64,000 nucleotides of DNA from CAVQBJ01 sp963819075 (GCA_963819075.1 CAWFUP010000002.1:558001-622000); one strand, 5' to 3'. Positions 8,210 through 16,643 are shown, counted from the stretch's first letter. Made by a program: numbers and translations. The notes: generated from the letters alone by a model not told the origin.

Positions 8210-9862
8210 GTGAGCGAGCGCCGCGCATCGGACGTGTTCGTGGAGTGCCTGGAGGCGGAGGGCGTCAAGTACGTGTTCGGCATTCCCGGTGAGGAAACAC
8301 TCGACCTCAACGAATCGCTCGCCGAGTCGTCAGTTTCCTTCATTCCAGTTCGCCACGAGCAGGGCGGGGCCTACATGGCCGACATGTACGGGCGTCTCAC
8401 CGGACGCGCCGGCGTGTGCCTGGGAACGCTTGGACCGGGAGCTACGAACCTCGTCACGGCCGTCGCCGACGCGTACCTCGATCGGGCGCCGCTCGTCGCC
8501 CTCACCGGTCAATCCGACCTCGAGCGCATGCACAAGGAGTCCCACCAGTTCATCGACGTCGTCGACGTGATGCGCCCGATCACCAAGTGGAACGCGCGGG
8601 TCACGAGCCCGGAGATCATTCCCGAGGTCGTGCGCAAGGCGTTCAAGCTCGCCGAGTCCGAGAAGCCGGGCTCGACCCACCTCGAGCTCCCCGAGGACGT
8701 GATGGGCCAGCCCGTCGATGCCGAGCCGCTGCCGCGACGGCGGCCGGTGGCCCCCGAGCCGGGGGCCCGCGACCTGCTCCGCGCCGCCGACGTCATCCGT
8801 AACGCGCTGAGCCCGGTCGTGCTAGTCGGCAACGGTGCGGTGCGCGCTGGCGCTGCTCCTGCGCTGCGCGAGTTCGCGCGCGCGACGGGCATCGCCGTGG
8901 CGAACACGTTCATGGGCAAGGGCCTGATCGACGCCGACGATCCGCTCGCTCTCGGGACCGTCGGGCTGCACTCGCGCGACTACGCGCTCGCCGGCTTCGA
9001 GGACGCCGACGTCGTGATCGCGGTCGGCTATGACCTCGTCGAGCACGCCCCGAGCCACTGGAATCCGAAGCGCGACAAGAAGATCGTCGTCGTCGACTCG
9101 GTGCCCGCCGAGATCGACGATCACTTCACGCCGGAGGTCGAGCTCGTCGGCGACATCTACCACGTGTGCGCCCGCCTGGCCGAGGAGTGCCGCGACGTGC
9201 CGTTCACCGGACCGACGCCCGAGGCGCTCCGCCTGCGCGAGATCGTCGGCGGCCGCTTCGCCGCCGCCCGCGACGACGAGCACTTCCCCATGCAGCCGCC
9301 CCGCGCGCTGTGGGAGATCCGCCAGGTGCTCGGCCGCGAGGACATCCTCATCTCCGATGTCGGCCTGCACAAGCTGTGGATCGGTCGCATGTTCCCCGCG
9401 CACGAGCCCAACACGGTGATGATCGCCAACGGCCTGGCCGGGATGGGCTTCGCCGTGCCGTGCGCGATCGCGGCCAAGCTCGTGCACCCGGAGCGCCACG
9501 TCGTGACCGTCAACGGCGACGGCGGCTTCCTCATGAACTGTCAGGAGCTCGAGACCGCGGTGCGCCTGCGCACCCCAATCGTCAACGTCGTCTGGGAGAA
9601 CCGCCAATACGGGTCGATCGTCTGGAAGCAGGAGCGCAAGTTCGGCCGTCACTTCGGCACCGAGTTCACCAACCCCGACTTCGTGCGGCTCGCCGAGTCC
9701 TTCGGCCTCGCGGCCTGGCGCTGCGAGGCGGTCGAGGACTTCGCCGCACACCTGCGTCGCGCGCTCGCGCTCGACGTGCCCTCCCTGATCGTGCTGCCGA
9801 TCGACTACTCGATCGACGTCGCCATCTCCGAGGAGCTCGGAACCGAGACCGTCGTCAACTGA
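8210..9862 (+). CDS. Acetolactate synthase-like TPP-dependent enzyme, large subunit
   Basis: A 550-residue ThDP enzyme of the acetolactate synthase family, related to catabolic AlsS. The ThDP-activating Glu lies in V-R-H-E-Q-G-G-A-Y-M-A-D near residue 49. The cofactor/Mg motif N-G-D-G-G-F-L-M-N runs to V-V-W-E-N near 435-465. The three-domain layout is complete, and a G-x-G-P-G-A-T-N segment is present. The GTG at 8210 begins R-A-S-D-V-F-V-E-C-L-E, the usual family start. No small regulatory subunit adjoins it, and 28 bases downstream lies an aldehyde dehydrogenase. A role outside branched-chain amino acid synthesis is therefore possible. The substrate is not proven by sequence. Confidence 0.82.
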   Translation: MSERRASDVFVECLEAEGVKYVFGIPGEETLDLNESLAESSVSFIPVRHEQGGAYMADMYGRLTGRAGVCLGTLGPGATNLVTAVADAYLDRAPLVALTGQSDLERMHKESHQFIDVVDVMRPITKWNARVTSPEIIPEVVRKAFKLAESEKPGSTHLELPEDVMGQPVDAEPLPRRRPVAPEPGARDLLRAADVIRNALSPVVLVGNGAVRAGAAPALREFARATGIAVANTFMGKGLIDADDPLALGTVGLHSRDYALAGFEDADVVIAVGYDLVEHAPSHWNPKRDKKIVVVDSVPAEIDDHFTPEVELVGDIYHVCARLAEECRDVPFTGPTPEALRLREIVGGRFAAARDDEHFPMQPPRALWEIRQVLGREDILISDVGLHKLWIGRMFPAHEPNTVMIANGLAGMGFAVPCAIAAKLVHPERHVVTVNGDGGFLMNCQELETAVRLRTPIVNVVWENRQYGSIVWKQERKFGRHFGTEFTNPDFVRLAESFGLAAWRCEAVEDFAAHLRRALALDVPSLIVLPIDYSIDVAISEELGTETVVN

Positions 9863-9890
9863 AATTCGAACCCCTCGAGGAGGGATCGCG

Positions 9891-11357
9891 ATGGCAACCG
9901 CAACCGCGCAGCAGACCGTTCTGGAGACCGTTCCCACCCAGCTGCTCATTGGCGGCGAGTGGCGGCCGGCGAGCGGCGGCGGAACGCTGCCGGTGGAAGA
10001 CCCGGCCACCGGCGAGACGCTCGTCGAGGTCGCCGACGGGCAGGTGCAGGACGCGCTCGACGCGCTCGGCGCGGCCGCCGATGCGCAGGCCGACTGGGGC
10101 GAGTACCCGTCGCGCGAGCGCGCGGAGATCCTGCGCCGGGGGTTCGAGCTCGTCGGTGAGCGCATCGACGATCTCGCGCTGCTGATGACGCTCGAGATGG
10201 GCAAGGCGATCCCCGAGTCCAAGGCCGAGATCAGCTACGCCGCCGAGTTTCTGCGCTGGTTCTCCGAGGAGGCCGTGCGCATCCACGGGCGCTACATGGT
10301 CAACACGACGGGAAAGGGCCGGGTGATGACGATGCGCCAGCCGGTGGGCCCGTGCGTGTTCGTCACACCGTGGAACTTCCCGCTGGCCATGGGCACGCGC
10401 AAGCTCGGGCCGGCCATCGCCGCCGGCTGCACGATGGTCATCAAGCCGGCCAAGCAGACGCCGCTGTCGATGCTCGCGCTCGCGCAGATCCTGCAGGAGG
10501 CGGGCCTGCCGGCGGGCGTGCTGAACGTCATCACGACGCGGCATTCCGGCGAGGTCGTAAAGCCCTTGCTCGACGATCCGCGTACCCGCAAGCTCTCGTT
10601 CACCGGCTCGACCGAGGTCGGGCGCACGCTCATCGAGCAGTCGGCGAAGAACGTCCTGCGCGTGTCGATGGAGCTCGGGGGCAACGCCCCGTTTCTCGTG
10701 TTCGAGGACGCCGATCTCGATAAGGCCATCGACGGCGCGATGCTGGCCAAGATGCGCAACGTCGGCGAGGCCTGCACGGCGGCCAACCGCTTCCACGTCC
10801 ACGAGTCCGTCGCCGAGGAGTTCACGGCGCGCCTGGCCGAGCGCATGGGCGCGCTGCGCGTCGGCCCCGGCACCGAGGACGGCACCGACGTCGGGCCGCT
10901 CATCGACGACACCCAGCGCGGCAAGGTGGCGCATCTGGTCGAGGACGCGGTCGCCAAGGGCGCGAAGCTGCTCGTCGGCGGGCGCGCGCTCGACGGGCCG
11001 GGGTACTTCTATGAGCCGACCGTGCTCGCCGACGTCCCCGCCGATGCGGAGTTGCTGAGCGAGGAGATCTTCGGGCCGGTGGCACCGGTCACGACGTTCG
11101 CCAGCGACGACGAGGCGATCGAGGCGGCCAACGCCACCGAGTACGGGCTCGTGGCCTACATGTTCACCGAGAACCTCCGGCGCGCGCTGCGCGTCGCCGA
11201 GCGCCTGGAAACCGGGATGATCGGCCTCAACCAGGGCTTCGTGTCCAACGCCGCGGCGCCGTTCGGCGGCGTCAAGCAGTCCGGCTTCGGCCGCGAGGGC
11301 GGGTTCGAGGGGATCGACGAGTATCTCGAGACGAAGTACGTGGCGATCGACCTGTAG
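9891..11357 (+). CDS. NAD(P)-dependent aldehyde dehydrogenase, succinate-semialdehyde dehydrogenase-like
   Basis: A 488-residue full-length ALDH. Family markers are T-P-W-N-F-P near 160, the cofactor-binding F-T-G-S-T-E-V-G near 235, the catalytic glutamate in M-E-L-G-G-N-A-P near 258-266, the nucleophilic cysteine in G-E-A-C-T-A-A-N-R-F near 292, and E-I-F-G-P-V near 385. The L-I-G-G-E-W start and G-G-x-K-Q-S-G-F-G-R-E-G ending are typical of GabD-like enzymes. GAGGAGGG lies just upstream of the ATG. The 28-base gap suggests an operon with the acetolactate synthase-like gene. Exact aldehyde unknown. Confidence 0.9.
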   Translation: MATATAQQTVLETVPTQLLIGGEWRPASGGGTLPVEDPATGETLVEVADGQVQDALDALGAAADAQADWGEYPSRERAEILRRGFELVGERIDDLALLMTLEMGKAIPESKAEISYAAEFLRWFSEEAVRIHGRYMVNTTGKGRVMTMRQPVGPCVFVTPWNFPLAMGTRKLGPAIAAGCTMVIKPAKQTPLSMLALAQILQEAGLPAGVLNVITTRHSGEVVKPLLDDPRTRKLSFTGSTEVGRTLIEQSAKNVLRVSMELGGNAPFLVFEDADLDKAIDGAMLAKMRNVGEACTAANRFHVHESVAEEFTARLAERMGALRVGPGTEDGTDVGPLIDDTQRGKVAHLVEDAVAKGAKLLVGGRALDGPGYFYEPTVLADVPADAELLSEEIFGPVAPVTTFASDDEAIEAANATEYGLVAYMFTENLRRALRVAERLETGMIGLNQGFVSNAAAPFGGVKQSGFGREGGFEGIDEYLETKYVAIDL

Positions 11358-11391
11358 GGCGGTCGCGCGGTCCTGATCCCGGGCATCCGGA

Positions 11392-11618
11392 CGTGCTCGT
11401 CGTTGGGGTGACGGGTGCGTATCCGGTTGCGTCAGGTAGCGGTCCTGGGGGCGGGGTCAGGGGCCGTCTGTCGGTTCGTTCGGGCAGCCGTTTCGCCGGG
11501 GGGTGCACGTCGTTTCCGTGAGACATTCATAGAAACGACGTGCACCCCCGAATGCAGCAGCGCTACCGGAGCGACCGGATACGCACGGGTATGAGGTATT
11601 CACCCAACGACGAGCACG
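11392..11618. repeat. Nested 227-bp palindromic element (element B)
   Basis: Three concentric inverted repeats. Outer arms: CGTGCTCGTCGTTGGGGTGA (11392-11411) against TCACCCAACGACGAGCACG (11600-11618), one base different. Middle arms: 11415-11441 against 11561-11586, both containing GTGCGTATCCGG in the same sense and differing at a few positions. Inner arms: GGGGGTGCACGTCGTTTC (11499-11516), perfect over 18 bp with 11532-11549, loop 15. Inner and outer arms share the CGTCGTT/AACGACG core with the element at 5339-5381. It lies 34 bases past the aldehyde dehydrogenase stop. Confidence 0.8.
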
Positions 11619-11713
11619 TCTCCGATCGTGCGCGCCGGTGGCTCATGGCTGGCGCGGACGGCGAGCCCGATCTACGCTACGCGCGACCATCCCCGCGTCA
11701 GAGGAGGACCCCA

Positions 11714-12082
11714 ATGCGTGTTCGCGTCGCCTTACCTGCCGTTGCCCTAGCCGCCGTCGCGGCAGCCGCTGCGCCGGCGCTCGCCGCCGGCGTGTCGATC
11801 CACGCCAGCCCGTCCAGCGTCCACCGCGGCCATGTAGTGCGCGTGTACGGCAAGGTGCCGGGGTGCCCCAAGGGCAGCTCGGTCACCCTGCTCTCCAACG
11901 CCTTCGTGCACACGCACGATTTCGCCGGGGTTCCGGCCGTCTACGCGACGGTGGGCTCGGCGAGCGCCTATTCCGTCAAGACGAAGATCCCAGCCGGCAA
12001 GAAGCCCGGCCGCTACACGATCTCGGGCCGCTGCGGCGGCGGCAACCTCGGCGTGACCGCGACCCTGCACGTGCTCTCCTGA
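11714..12082 (+). CDS. Small secreted protein of unknown function
   Basis: A 122-residue protein with a clear signal peptide: M-R-V-R-V followed by an Ala/Val-rich core and A-L-A-A-G cleavage region near 25. The mature part is beta-rich with two cysteines (G-C-P-K-G and G-R-C-G-G). It resembles small actinobacterial secreted immunoglobulin-like domains (P-S-S-V-H-R-G-H-V-V-R-V-Y-G, then a late G-R-Y-T-I-S-G-R-C). A GAGGAGG ribosome site at 11701-11707 fixes the ATG at 11714. Function unknown. Confidence 0.75.
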   Translation: MRVRVALPAVALAAVAAAAAPALAAGVSIHASPSSVHRGHVVRVYGKVPGCPKGSSVTLLSNAFVHTHDFAGVPAVYATVGSASAYSVKTKIPAGKKPGRYTISGRCGGGNLGVTATLHVLS

Positions 12083-12195
12083 GTGCCGCGCCGGCCGCTC
12101 TTAGCGTCGTCTCACGCGACTGTTAGGAGATCTTGAGGTTCGCGGCGCAAGATGCTGATGCGACACGACTCGCAACGCACGACCTCCCAGTGCAC

Positions 12196-12234
12196 ACGGC
12201 CGGCCCGCTCCCCCCGCGGGCCGGCCGTACTTTT
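12196..12234 (+). terminator. Rho-independent terminator
   Basis: A perfect 13-bp stem ACGGCCGGCCCGC (12196-12208) with GCGGGCCGGCCGT (12216-12228), loop of seven bases, followed by ACTTTT. This is the only hairpin I found in the window with a T-run. It ends the transcript of the small secreted protein and isolates the tRNA gene downstream. Confidence 0.8.
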
Positions 12235-12304
12235 GCCGCAGGGCGCCGTGTCGGACCCCGCGAGGTCGCCTTGCTCGGCGCCTCCCCGATACCATCGCTC
12301 CCGC

Positions 12305-12377
12305 GGCGAGATAGCTCAGTTGGTAGAGCACACGACTGAAAATCGTGGTGTCCCCGGTTCGAGTCCGGGTCTCGCCA
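12305..12377 (+). tRNA. tRNA-Phe (GAA)
   Basis: A 73-base cloverleaf. The acceptor GGCGAGA pairs with TCTCGCC (12370-12376). The D stem is GCTC/GAGC, anticodon stem CACGA/TCGTG with loop CTGAAAA giving anticodon GAA, and T arm CCCGG-TTCGAGT-CCGGG. The discriminator is A and CCA is not encoded. Its 3' half is the target of the direct repeat described at 16870. Confidence 0.96.
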
Positions 12378-12384
12378 TGGGGGA
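12333..12384 (+). other. attL-like repeat overlapping the tRNA-Phe 3' half
   Basis: The 52 bases from the anticodon stem through the tRNA 3' end and a following TGGGGGA recur at 16870-16921 in the same orientation with two differences (positions 12340 and one in the T arm). This is the standard signature of integration into a tRNA 3' end that keeps the tRNA intact. Confidence 0.75.
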
Positions 12385-12956
12385 TCGCCTGCTAATGGCG
12401 TGATTACAGGGTCCGCGATGGTTGTCGGCTCGGCGCTGATCGAGACACGGAGGCGGATGTCGTGTCCCAATCTCGGGTGATCGGGCCTTTCGCCGGCGGC
12501 GAACGGCCTGCAGGCTCTCGGCTTGAGGGCGCGTTCGAGCTCGGGCGTCGGGATACCCAATCGTGGGGCGATCGGACTCGAAACCCGGTACGAAGAGGCA
12601 GGGAGAGCTTCGGCGTCCTCAGTGCAGCGCGACGGATCTGTCCCAGTGTCTCAGCGCGGCTGAGCGGCTGGCCGGTGGTGATCGAGACGTCGCCAAGGGG
12701 CTCGCGCAACACCGGGCGGCGGAGGATCGAAGCGATCGCGCGGACCGCGGCAGCCGGACGCTCGAGATTGGGGTGAATCGGAGTGTCGCCAGCGTTTCGC
12801 CGGGGTAGGCGGCGTCGATCAGCTCCGAGCGTGCGTCGTACTCGCTTTCGCGCTGAGCGGCCGCGCTGCGAAACGCTCATGCCAGGGCGGGAGCCTGCTC
12901 GCGTGGGCTTGGCGCCGGCGCTGGCAGCTTCCTCGATGGCGAGCACCAACGCGCGT
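12385..12956. other. No intact gene; decayed coding remnants
   Basis: Several overlapping open frames exist but none has a ribosome site, recognisable domain or consistent codon bias. On the minus strand two adjacent frames around 12700-12850 look protein-like in turn (Y-D-A-R-S-E-L-I-D-A-A-Y-P-G-E, then in another frame T-P-I-H-P-N-L-E-R-P). This is what a frameshifted, decaying gene would show. I cannot name the ancestor. Confidence 0.45.
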
Positions 12957-12980
12957 ATTTGAGACTGATCGGTCTCAAAT
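12957..12980. promoter_or_regulatory. TetR-type operator overlapping the promoter of the TetR/dehalogenase operon
   Basis: ATTTGAGAC (12957-12965) and GTCTCAAAT (12972-12980) are a perfect 9-bp inverted repeat with a 6-base centre. TTGAGA inside the left arm and TGCTAG at 12982-12987 form a plausible -35/-10 pair with 17-base spacing, so a bound repressor would block transcription. It lies 45 bases before the TetR start. Confidence 0.75.
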
Positions 12981-13025
12981 CTGCTAGTGTGCCGATCCCC
13001 GAGGTCGATCGGCGGGGAGCGCGAG

Positions 13026-13703
13026 ATGGGTCGACACGCACTGGTGGATCGCGATACCGCCCTTGAGGCGATCATGCGCTGCTTCTGGTCGTCGGGCTAC
13101 GCGGCCACTTCGCTTGACGATCTGCTCCAGGCCAGCGGTATGCACCGAGGCAGCTTCTATCGGACGTTTGGCGACAAGCGTGGAGCGTTTCACGCGGCCC
13201 TGGGCCGCTACGGCGAACTGATCGCCACAGAAGACATCCTGCCGGCTATTGCCGGGCGGGGATCGGCGTCGCGGCGGCTCGTGCGACTTCTTCACGCGCG
13301 ACTTGACACCGCGCTCGGGATCTCTGCCGCGGCAATCGGGTCACGGCCCGGCGCCGAGCCGAACTCGCCCGCATCCGCCACGACCGGCGCCCGGCCGGGG
13401 TGTTTGGTCATCAACACGGCGCTCGAACTGGCGCCGCACCAGGCCGCCACGCGCACACTCGTCGAGGAGTCGCTCGGCGCTGTGCGCAGCGTGATCGTAT
13501 TGCTCGTGCACGGCGCCATCGAGGAGCACGACGCCGACCCCCGGCTCGATGTGGGGCTTGTGAGCGACCAGCTGTTCGCGCTACTGCTCGGAGCAACCGT
13601 GCTCGCGGCCGCCGGTGAAGAGCGCCGACAGCTTCGCCGGCTTCTCCGCGACGGCGTGCGGAACAACCTGAAGCCACCCGCAACGGAAGGGAGCATCCTG
13701 TGA
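13026..13703 (+). CDS. TetR/AcrR-family transcriptional regulator
   Basis: A 225-residue repressor. The N-terminal helix-turn-helix reads A-L-E-A-I-M-R-C-F-W-S-S-G-Y-A-A-T-S-L-D-D-L, then G-M-H-R-G-S-F-Y-R-T-F-G-D-K, the classic TetR recognition region. The C-terminal two thirds form a helical ligand domain; a G-C-L-V-I-N-T segment is typical of the NemR/AcuR-like branch. The ATG at 13026 follows GGGGAG. The last codons overlap the dehalogenase start (GTGA). It most likely represses its own operon through the palindrome at 12957-12980 and responds to a dehalogenase-related effector. Confidence 0.88.
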   Translation: MGRHALVDRDTALEAIMRCFWSSGYAATSLDDLLQASGMHRGSFYRTFGDKRGAFHAALGRYGELIATEDILPAIAGRGSASRRLVRLLHARLDTALGISAAAIGSRPGAEPNSPASATTGARPGCLVINTALELAPHQAATRTLVEESLGAVRSVIVLLVHGAIEEHDADPRLDVGLVSDQLFALLLGATVLAAAGEERRQLRRLLRDGVRNNLKPPATEGSIL

Positions 13704-14644
13704 AAGCCACCCGAACGCCTGACTCCTGCTTCGTCGACCTCGAGGACTATCCGTTCGAGGCGCACTACGTAGACGTCGACGGTCTCCGAATGCACTACGT
13801 CGATGAGGGTGACCGGTCAGCAGCGCCGGTGCTGATGCTGCACGGCGAGCCGACCTGGTCGTACTTGTATCGACACATGATCCCGGTGTGCGCCGCGAGC
13901 GGGCATCGCGTGATCGCGCCAGATCTCCTCGGCTTCGGGAAGTCCGACAAGCCTGTCGAGAGGCGTGCCTACTCCTACCAGCGCCACGTCGACTGGATGA
14001 CCGCGTTCATCCAAACGCTGGATCTTCGCGGGATCACCCTGTTCTGCCAGGACTGGGGCGCGCTGATCGGGCTGCGCGCGGCCGTCGAGAACGAGGGCCG
14101 CTTCGAGCGCATCGTCGTCGGCAACGGTGCCCTCCCGACCGCCGAAGGTCAAACGCGCCCGCATCTCGCGAACATGACGGCATTTGTGGCGTGGCGAGCC
14201 TTCGCCACCTACAGCCCGGTCCTCCCGGTCGGTCGCATAGTCAACGCGGGGTGTCTGCGGAAGCTCTCACCGGGCGAGCGTCGCGCCTACGACGCGCCGT
14301 TCTCGGTGCCAGACTCAAAAGCCGGCGCGCGCGGATTTCCCGGCCTCGTTCCGATCTCACCTCGCGATCCGTCGATACCGGCCAACCGCAAGGCATGGGC
14401 GGCACTGGGTCGATGGAGCAAACCGTTCCTCACCGTGTTCAGCGACCGGGATCCCATCAATCGAGGCGGCGAGCGGACATTTCAACAACACGTTCCCGGA
14501 GCCGCCGGGCAGCCACACAGCAGACCACACGCCGGACACTTCCTACAGGAAGACGCAGGGCCAGACCTGGCCCGACGAATCAACGACCTGATCGCGTCAA
14601 ACCCAGCCTCCGTTGCACGCTCGGTAACCAGCATCGGAGGTTGA
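13700..14644 (+). CDS. Haloalkane dehalogenase-like alpha/beta hydrolase
   Basis: A 314-residue alpha/beta hydrolase closest in motifs to haloalkane dehalogenases of the DhlA type, which release halide from alkyl halides. The oxyanion segment is H-G-E-P-T-W-S-Y-L-Y-R (48-58). The nucleophile is D118 in C-Q-D-W-G, with the halide-binding Trp right after it. A candidate acid lies in F-S-D-R-D-P-I, and the catalytic His is in A-G-H-F-L-Q-E-D near the C-terminus. The start is GTG overlapping the regulator stop by four bases. The C-terminal 20 residues are loosely conserved. An epoxide hydrolase is less likely, since the Q-D-W-G and H-G-E-P-T-W context is dehalogenase-like. Confidence 0.8.
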   Translation: MKATRTPDSCFVDLEDYPFEAHYVDVDGLRMHYVDEGDRSAAPVLMLHGEPTWSYLYRHMIPVCAASGHRVIAPDLLGFGKSDKPVERRAYSYQRHVDWMTAFIQTLDLRGITLFCQDWGALIGLRAAVENEGRFERIVVGNGALPTAEGQTRPHLANMTAFVAWRAFATYSPVLPVGRIVNAGCLRKLSPGERRAYDAPFSVPDSKAGARGFPGLVPISPRDPSIPANRKAWAALGRWSKPFLTVFSDRDPINRGGERTFQQHVPGAAGQPHSRPHAGHFLQEDAGPDLARRINDLIASNPASVARSVTSIGG

Positions 14645-14894
14645 CCTCGCTCCACGCGGTCAACCTGTTCGACGTGGCGGACAACGATGACCACACAGCA
14701 GATAGCGCACTCGGCCACGATCGCGGTTGGCCCGCAGCTCGCCAAACGGGGTGCGTCCGGCCGTCGGAAGTGGTTCCTGCTCTGCGACGGCCGCGGTGCT
14801 TGGGCGACCGAGTGAGGGCCCAACAAAGCGTGGCGCGTCACGGTGGCGGCTAGATTGATGGATCGGATCTGACCGGCGCGATCGGAGGGCTGGT

Positions 14895-15854
14895 TTGGGC
14901 TTGGATGAGTCACCGAGAGTGCGTACCGCTCGCAACACGGCCGAGGCGTTCGCGAGCTTGCGGGCCGCGGGAGCGTCGGTGCGTGATGAGTGCGTTCGGA
15001 ATCCCGATGGTCTTGCCAGCCGCTTCATCGCCCCCGGTCTGCGGTTGAGCGCGCTGGTCAAGGTTCCAGCGCTGCGGCCGCTAGCCCGCCGGGCCGCTGA
15101 GCGGATCAGCCCGGGCGCCTACTTCTACGAGTTGGCGCGGGTCAAGCACATCGATACGGTGCTCGTCGATGAGCTCCAAGCCGGAATTGAGCAGTTAGTC
15201 ATCCTTGGAGCCGGGTTCGATACGCGCGCGTATCGCTTTGCCGAGCAGCTCGCCCCGGTGCGTGTCTTTGAGGCGGACCACCCGATAACCGCCGCACTGA
15301 AGAAGCAGCGGGTGATACGCGTTCTTGGCGGACTCCCCGAATATGTGACCTACCTCGCCGTGGATCTCGAGCATCAGGATCTCGGGTCGGCGCTCGCATC
15401 GGCCGGATATAATCCACAACTCAGGTCGCTGTTCATCTGGTCCGGTGTTTCGTTCTACTTGTCTGCGGAGGCGGTCCGCGGGGTATTCGCCTTTGTACGA
15501 GCGTCCTCACCTCCGGGCAGTTCGCTCGTCTTCGACTACCACTACCAGGGCTTCACCGACGGCAGCCGCGATTATTACGGCGGCGCGCAGGCGAAGCGAC
15601 GGGTGGAAGAGCTCGGCGAGCCATGCATCTTCGGGATCGACGAGGGAGCGGTCGCGGCACTTCTGCAACGCAACGGGCTCGAACTCGTTTCCGACTTCGG
15701 GCCGGCCGAGCTCGAGGACCGTTACCTCGTCGGAGGCGACGGCCGCGCGGCCGGTCATCCGTTCGGCTTCGTCAGCATCGCCCACGCGCGCGTGCCGAAG
15801 CTCGCCAACCAGACTGACTCGACCACTGGCCTGACCGCCGCCAGCGACAGGTAG
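14895..15854 (+). CDS. SAM-dependent methyltransferase of the TIGR00027 / leucine carboxyl methyltransferase-like family
   Basis: A 319-residue class I methyltransferase. The N-terminal S-P-R-V-R-T-A-R-N-T-A segment, the S-Y/F-E-L-A-R-K-H-like block, motif I V-I-L-G-A-G-F-D-T-R-A-Y-R near 98-110, V-F-E-A-D-H-P near 119 and the W-x-G-V-S-x-Y-L-S segment are characteristic of the actinobacterial TIGR00027 family. The methyl acceptor is unknown. The start appears to be TTG at 14895, preceded by CGGAGGG. No ATG or GTG is available in frame nearby. It lies 250 bases after the dehalogenase with no gene between, inside the island. Confidence 0.82.
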   Translation: MGLDESPRVRTARNTAEAFASLRAAGASVRDECVRNPDGLASRFIAPGLRLSALVKVPALRPLARRAAERISPGAYFYELARVKHIDTVLVDELQAGIEQLVILGAGFDTRAYRFAEQLAPVRVFEADHPITAALKKQRVIRVLGGLPEYVTYLAVDLEHQDLGSALASAGYNPQLRSLFIWSGVSFYLSAEAVRGVFAFVRASSPPGSSLVFDYHYQGFTDGSRDYYGGAQAKRRVEELGEPCIFGIDEGAVAALLQRNGLELVSDFGPAELEDRYLVGGDGRAAGHPFGFVSIAHARVPKLANQTDSTTGLTAASDR

Positions 15855-16005
15855 TCCGGGTCGCCGTTTTCCACGGCCTCAAGCAGCAACGGCCCCCCTC
15901 CGCCGGCGACGGCAAGCCCACGACTGCCGGACCGTGCGGGCCGTGAATGAGGCCGCCCCCGATGCCGGCGGCGGCGCAGTGGCATGGCCGCGCGAGCGCG
16001 CTCGT

Positions 16006-16416
16006 TCAGGTCGGGAGCAGGTCGAGCGCTTTGGTGTGCCGTGGGCGCATGACCGCGAAGTGCCGGTGGTCGAGTGTGGCGAGCTTCCGCTCGTGTAGGC
16101 GCTCGACGATCGCGAGAACGGAGGCATCGACGAATCCGATCAGCTGGTCCGAGTACGTCGTCATCAGCTCTCCGGCTCGGTCGTAGTCCTCGGCGATCAA
16201 CGACTCGATGCTGAACGCGCCCGCCTTGACGTCGTCCAGGACGCGCCTCATCGGGTCAGGCCCAAAGCTACGGGTGAGGAAGTAATCAAGCTCGACGAGC
16301 ACCGGGGCCGGTATGACGCGCGGCTCTCGGGCACTGGCGAGCAACTCGGCGCAACGTGCGTGCTCGTGATCGCGCTGATCGATCGCCGCAAGCAACGGAC
16401 CGGTGTCGACGATCAG
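16006..16416 (-). CDS. PIN-domain toxin (VapC-type ribonuclease), probable CTG start
   Basis: A 136-residue PIN protein. Acidic active-site residues are all present: D in L-I-V-D-T-G-P at the N-terminus, E in V-L-V-E-L-D-Y, D in F-V-D-A-S, and D in L-A-T-L-D-H-R-H-F. These proteins cleave RNA, often tRNA. The conserved N-terminal strand begins at CTG-ATC-GTC-GAC, and CTG overlaps the antitoxin stop as CTGA. That is exactly where relatives show ATGA. So either CTG is the real start or the start codon has mutated. The next in-frame start, TTG at 16395, would remove the first catalytic Asp. Confidence 0.82.
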   Translation of the reverse strand: MIVDTGPLLAAIDQRDHEHARCAELLASAREPRVIPAPVLVELDYFLTRSFGPDPMRRVLDDVKAGAFSIESLIAEDYDRAGELMTTYSDQLIGFVDASVLAIVERLHERKLATLDHRHFAVMRPRHTKALDLLPT

Positions 16417-16643
16417 CGATATGGCTCTGGCTCGTACTCGTCGTTGCTCGCCCGTCGCGACAGATCGCCCCTCTCGGAGCGAACTGAGCCGATGCTCGTG
16501 GGTGGAGGCGGAGGCGTTTCGTCGCCCAGGTCACGCTCGAGCGCGTCGCGAAACACCTGCGCCATCGACACACCGCGCTCCGCGGCTCGTTGGCGCGCGC
16601 GTTCCAGGAGCCGCTCATCAGCCTGAACCATAACTCGCTTCAT
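16413..16643 (-). CDS. Ribbon-helix-helix antitoxin (VapB-like)
   Basis: A 76-residue partner of the PIN toxin. The first 45 residues (M-K-R-V-M-V-Q-A-D, then R-A-A-E-R-G-V-S-M-A-Q-V-F-R-D-A-L) fit an RHH DNA-binding fold. The acidic, Pro-rich tail ending in E-Y-E-P-E-P-Y-R is the likely toxin-neutralising segment. The stop overlaps the toxin start by four bases, typical for co-translated pairs. It probably autoregulates through the palindrome at its own start. Confidence 0.8.
   Translation of the reverse strand: MKRVMVQADERLLERARQRAAERGVSMAQVFRDALERDLGDETPPPPPTSIGSVRSERGDLSRRASNDEYEPEPYR

Noticed and set aside
12123..12560. Minus-strand frame across tRNA-Phe with a peptide like D-S-N-R-G-H-H-D-F-Q-S
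   Set aside because: This is a well-known artefact of translating the antisense strand of a tRNA. It is not a gene.
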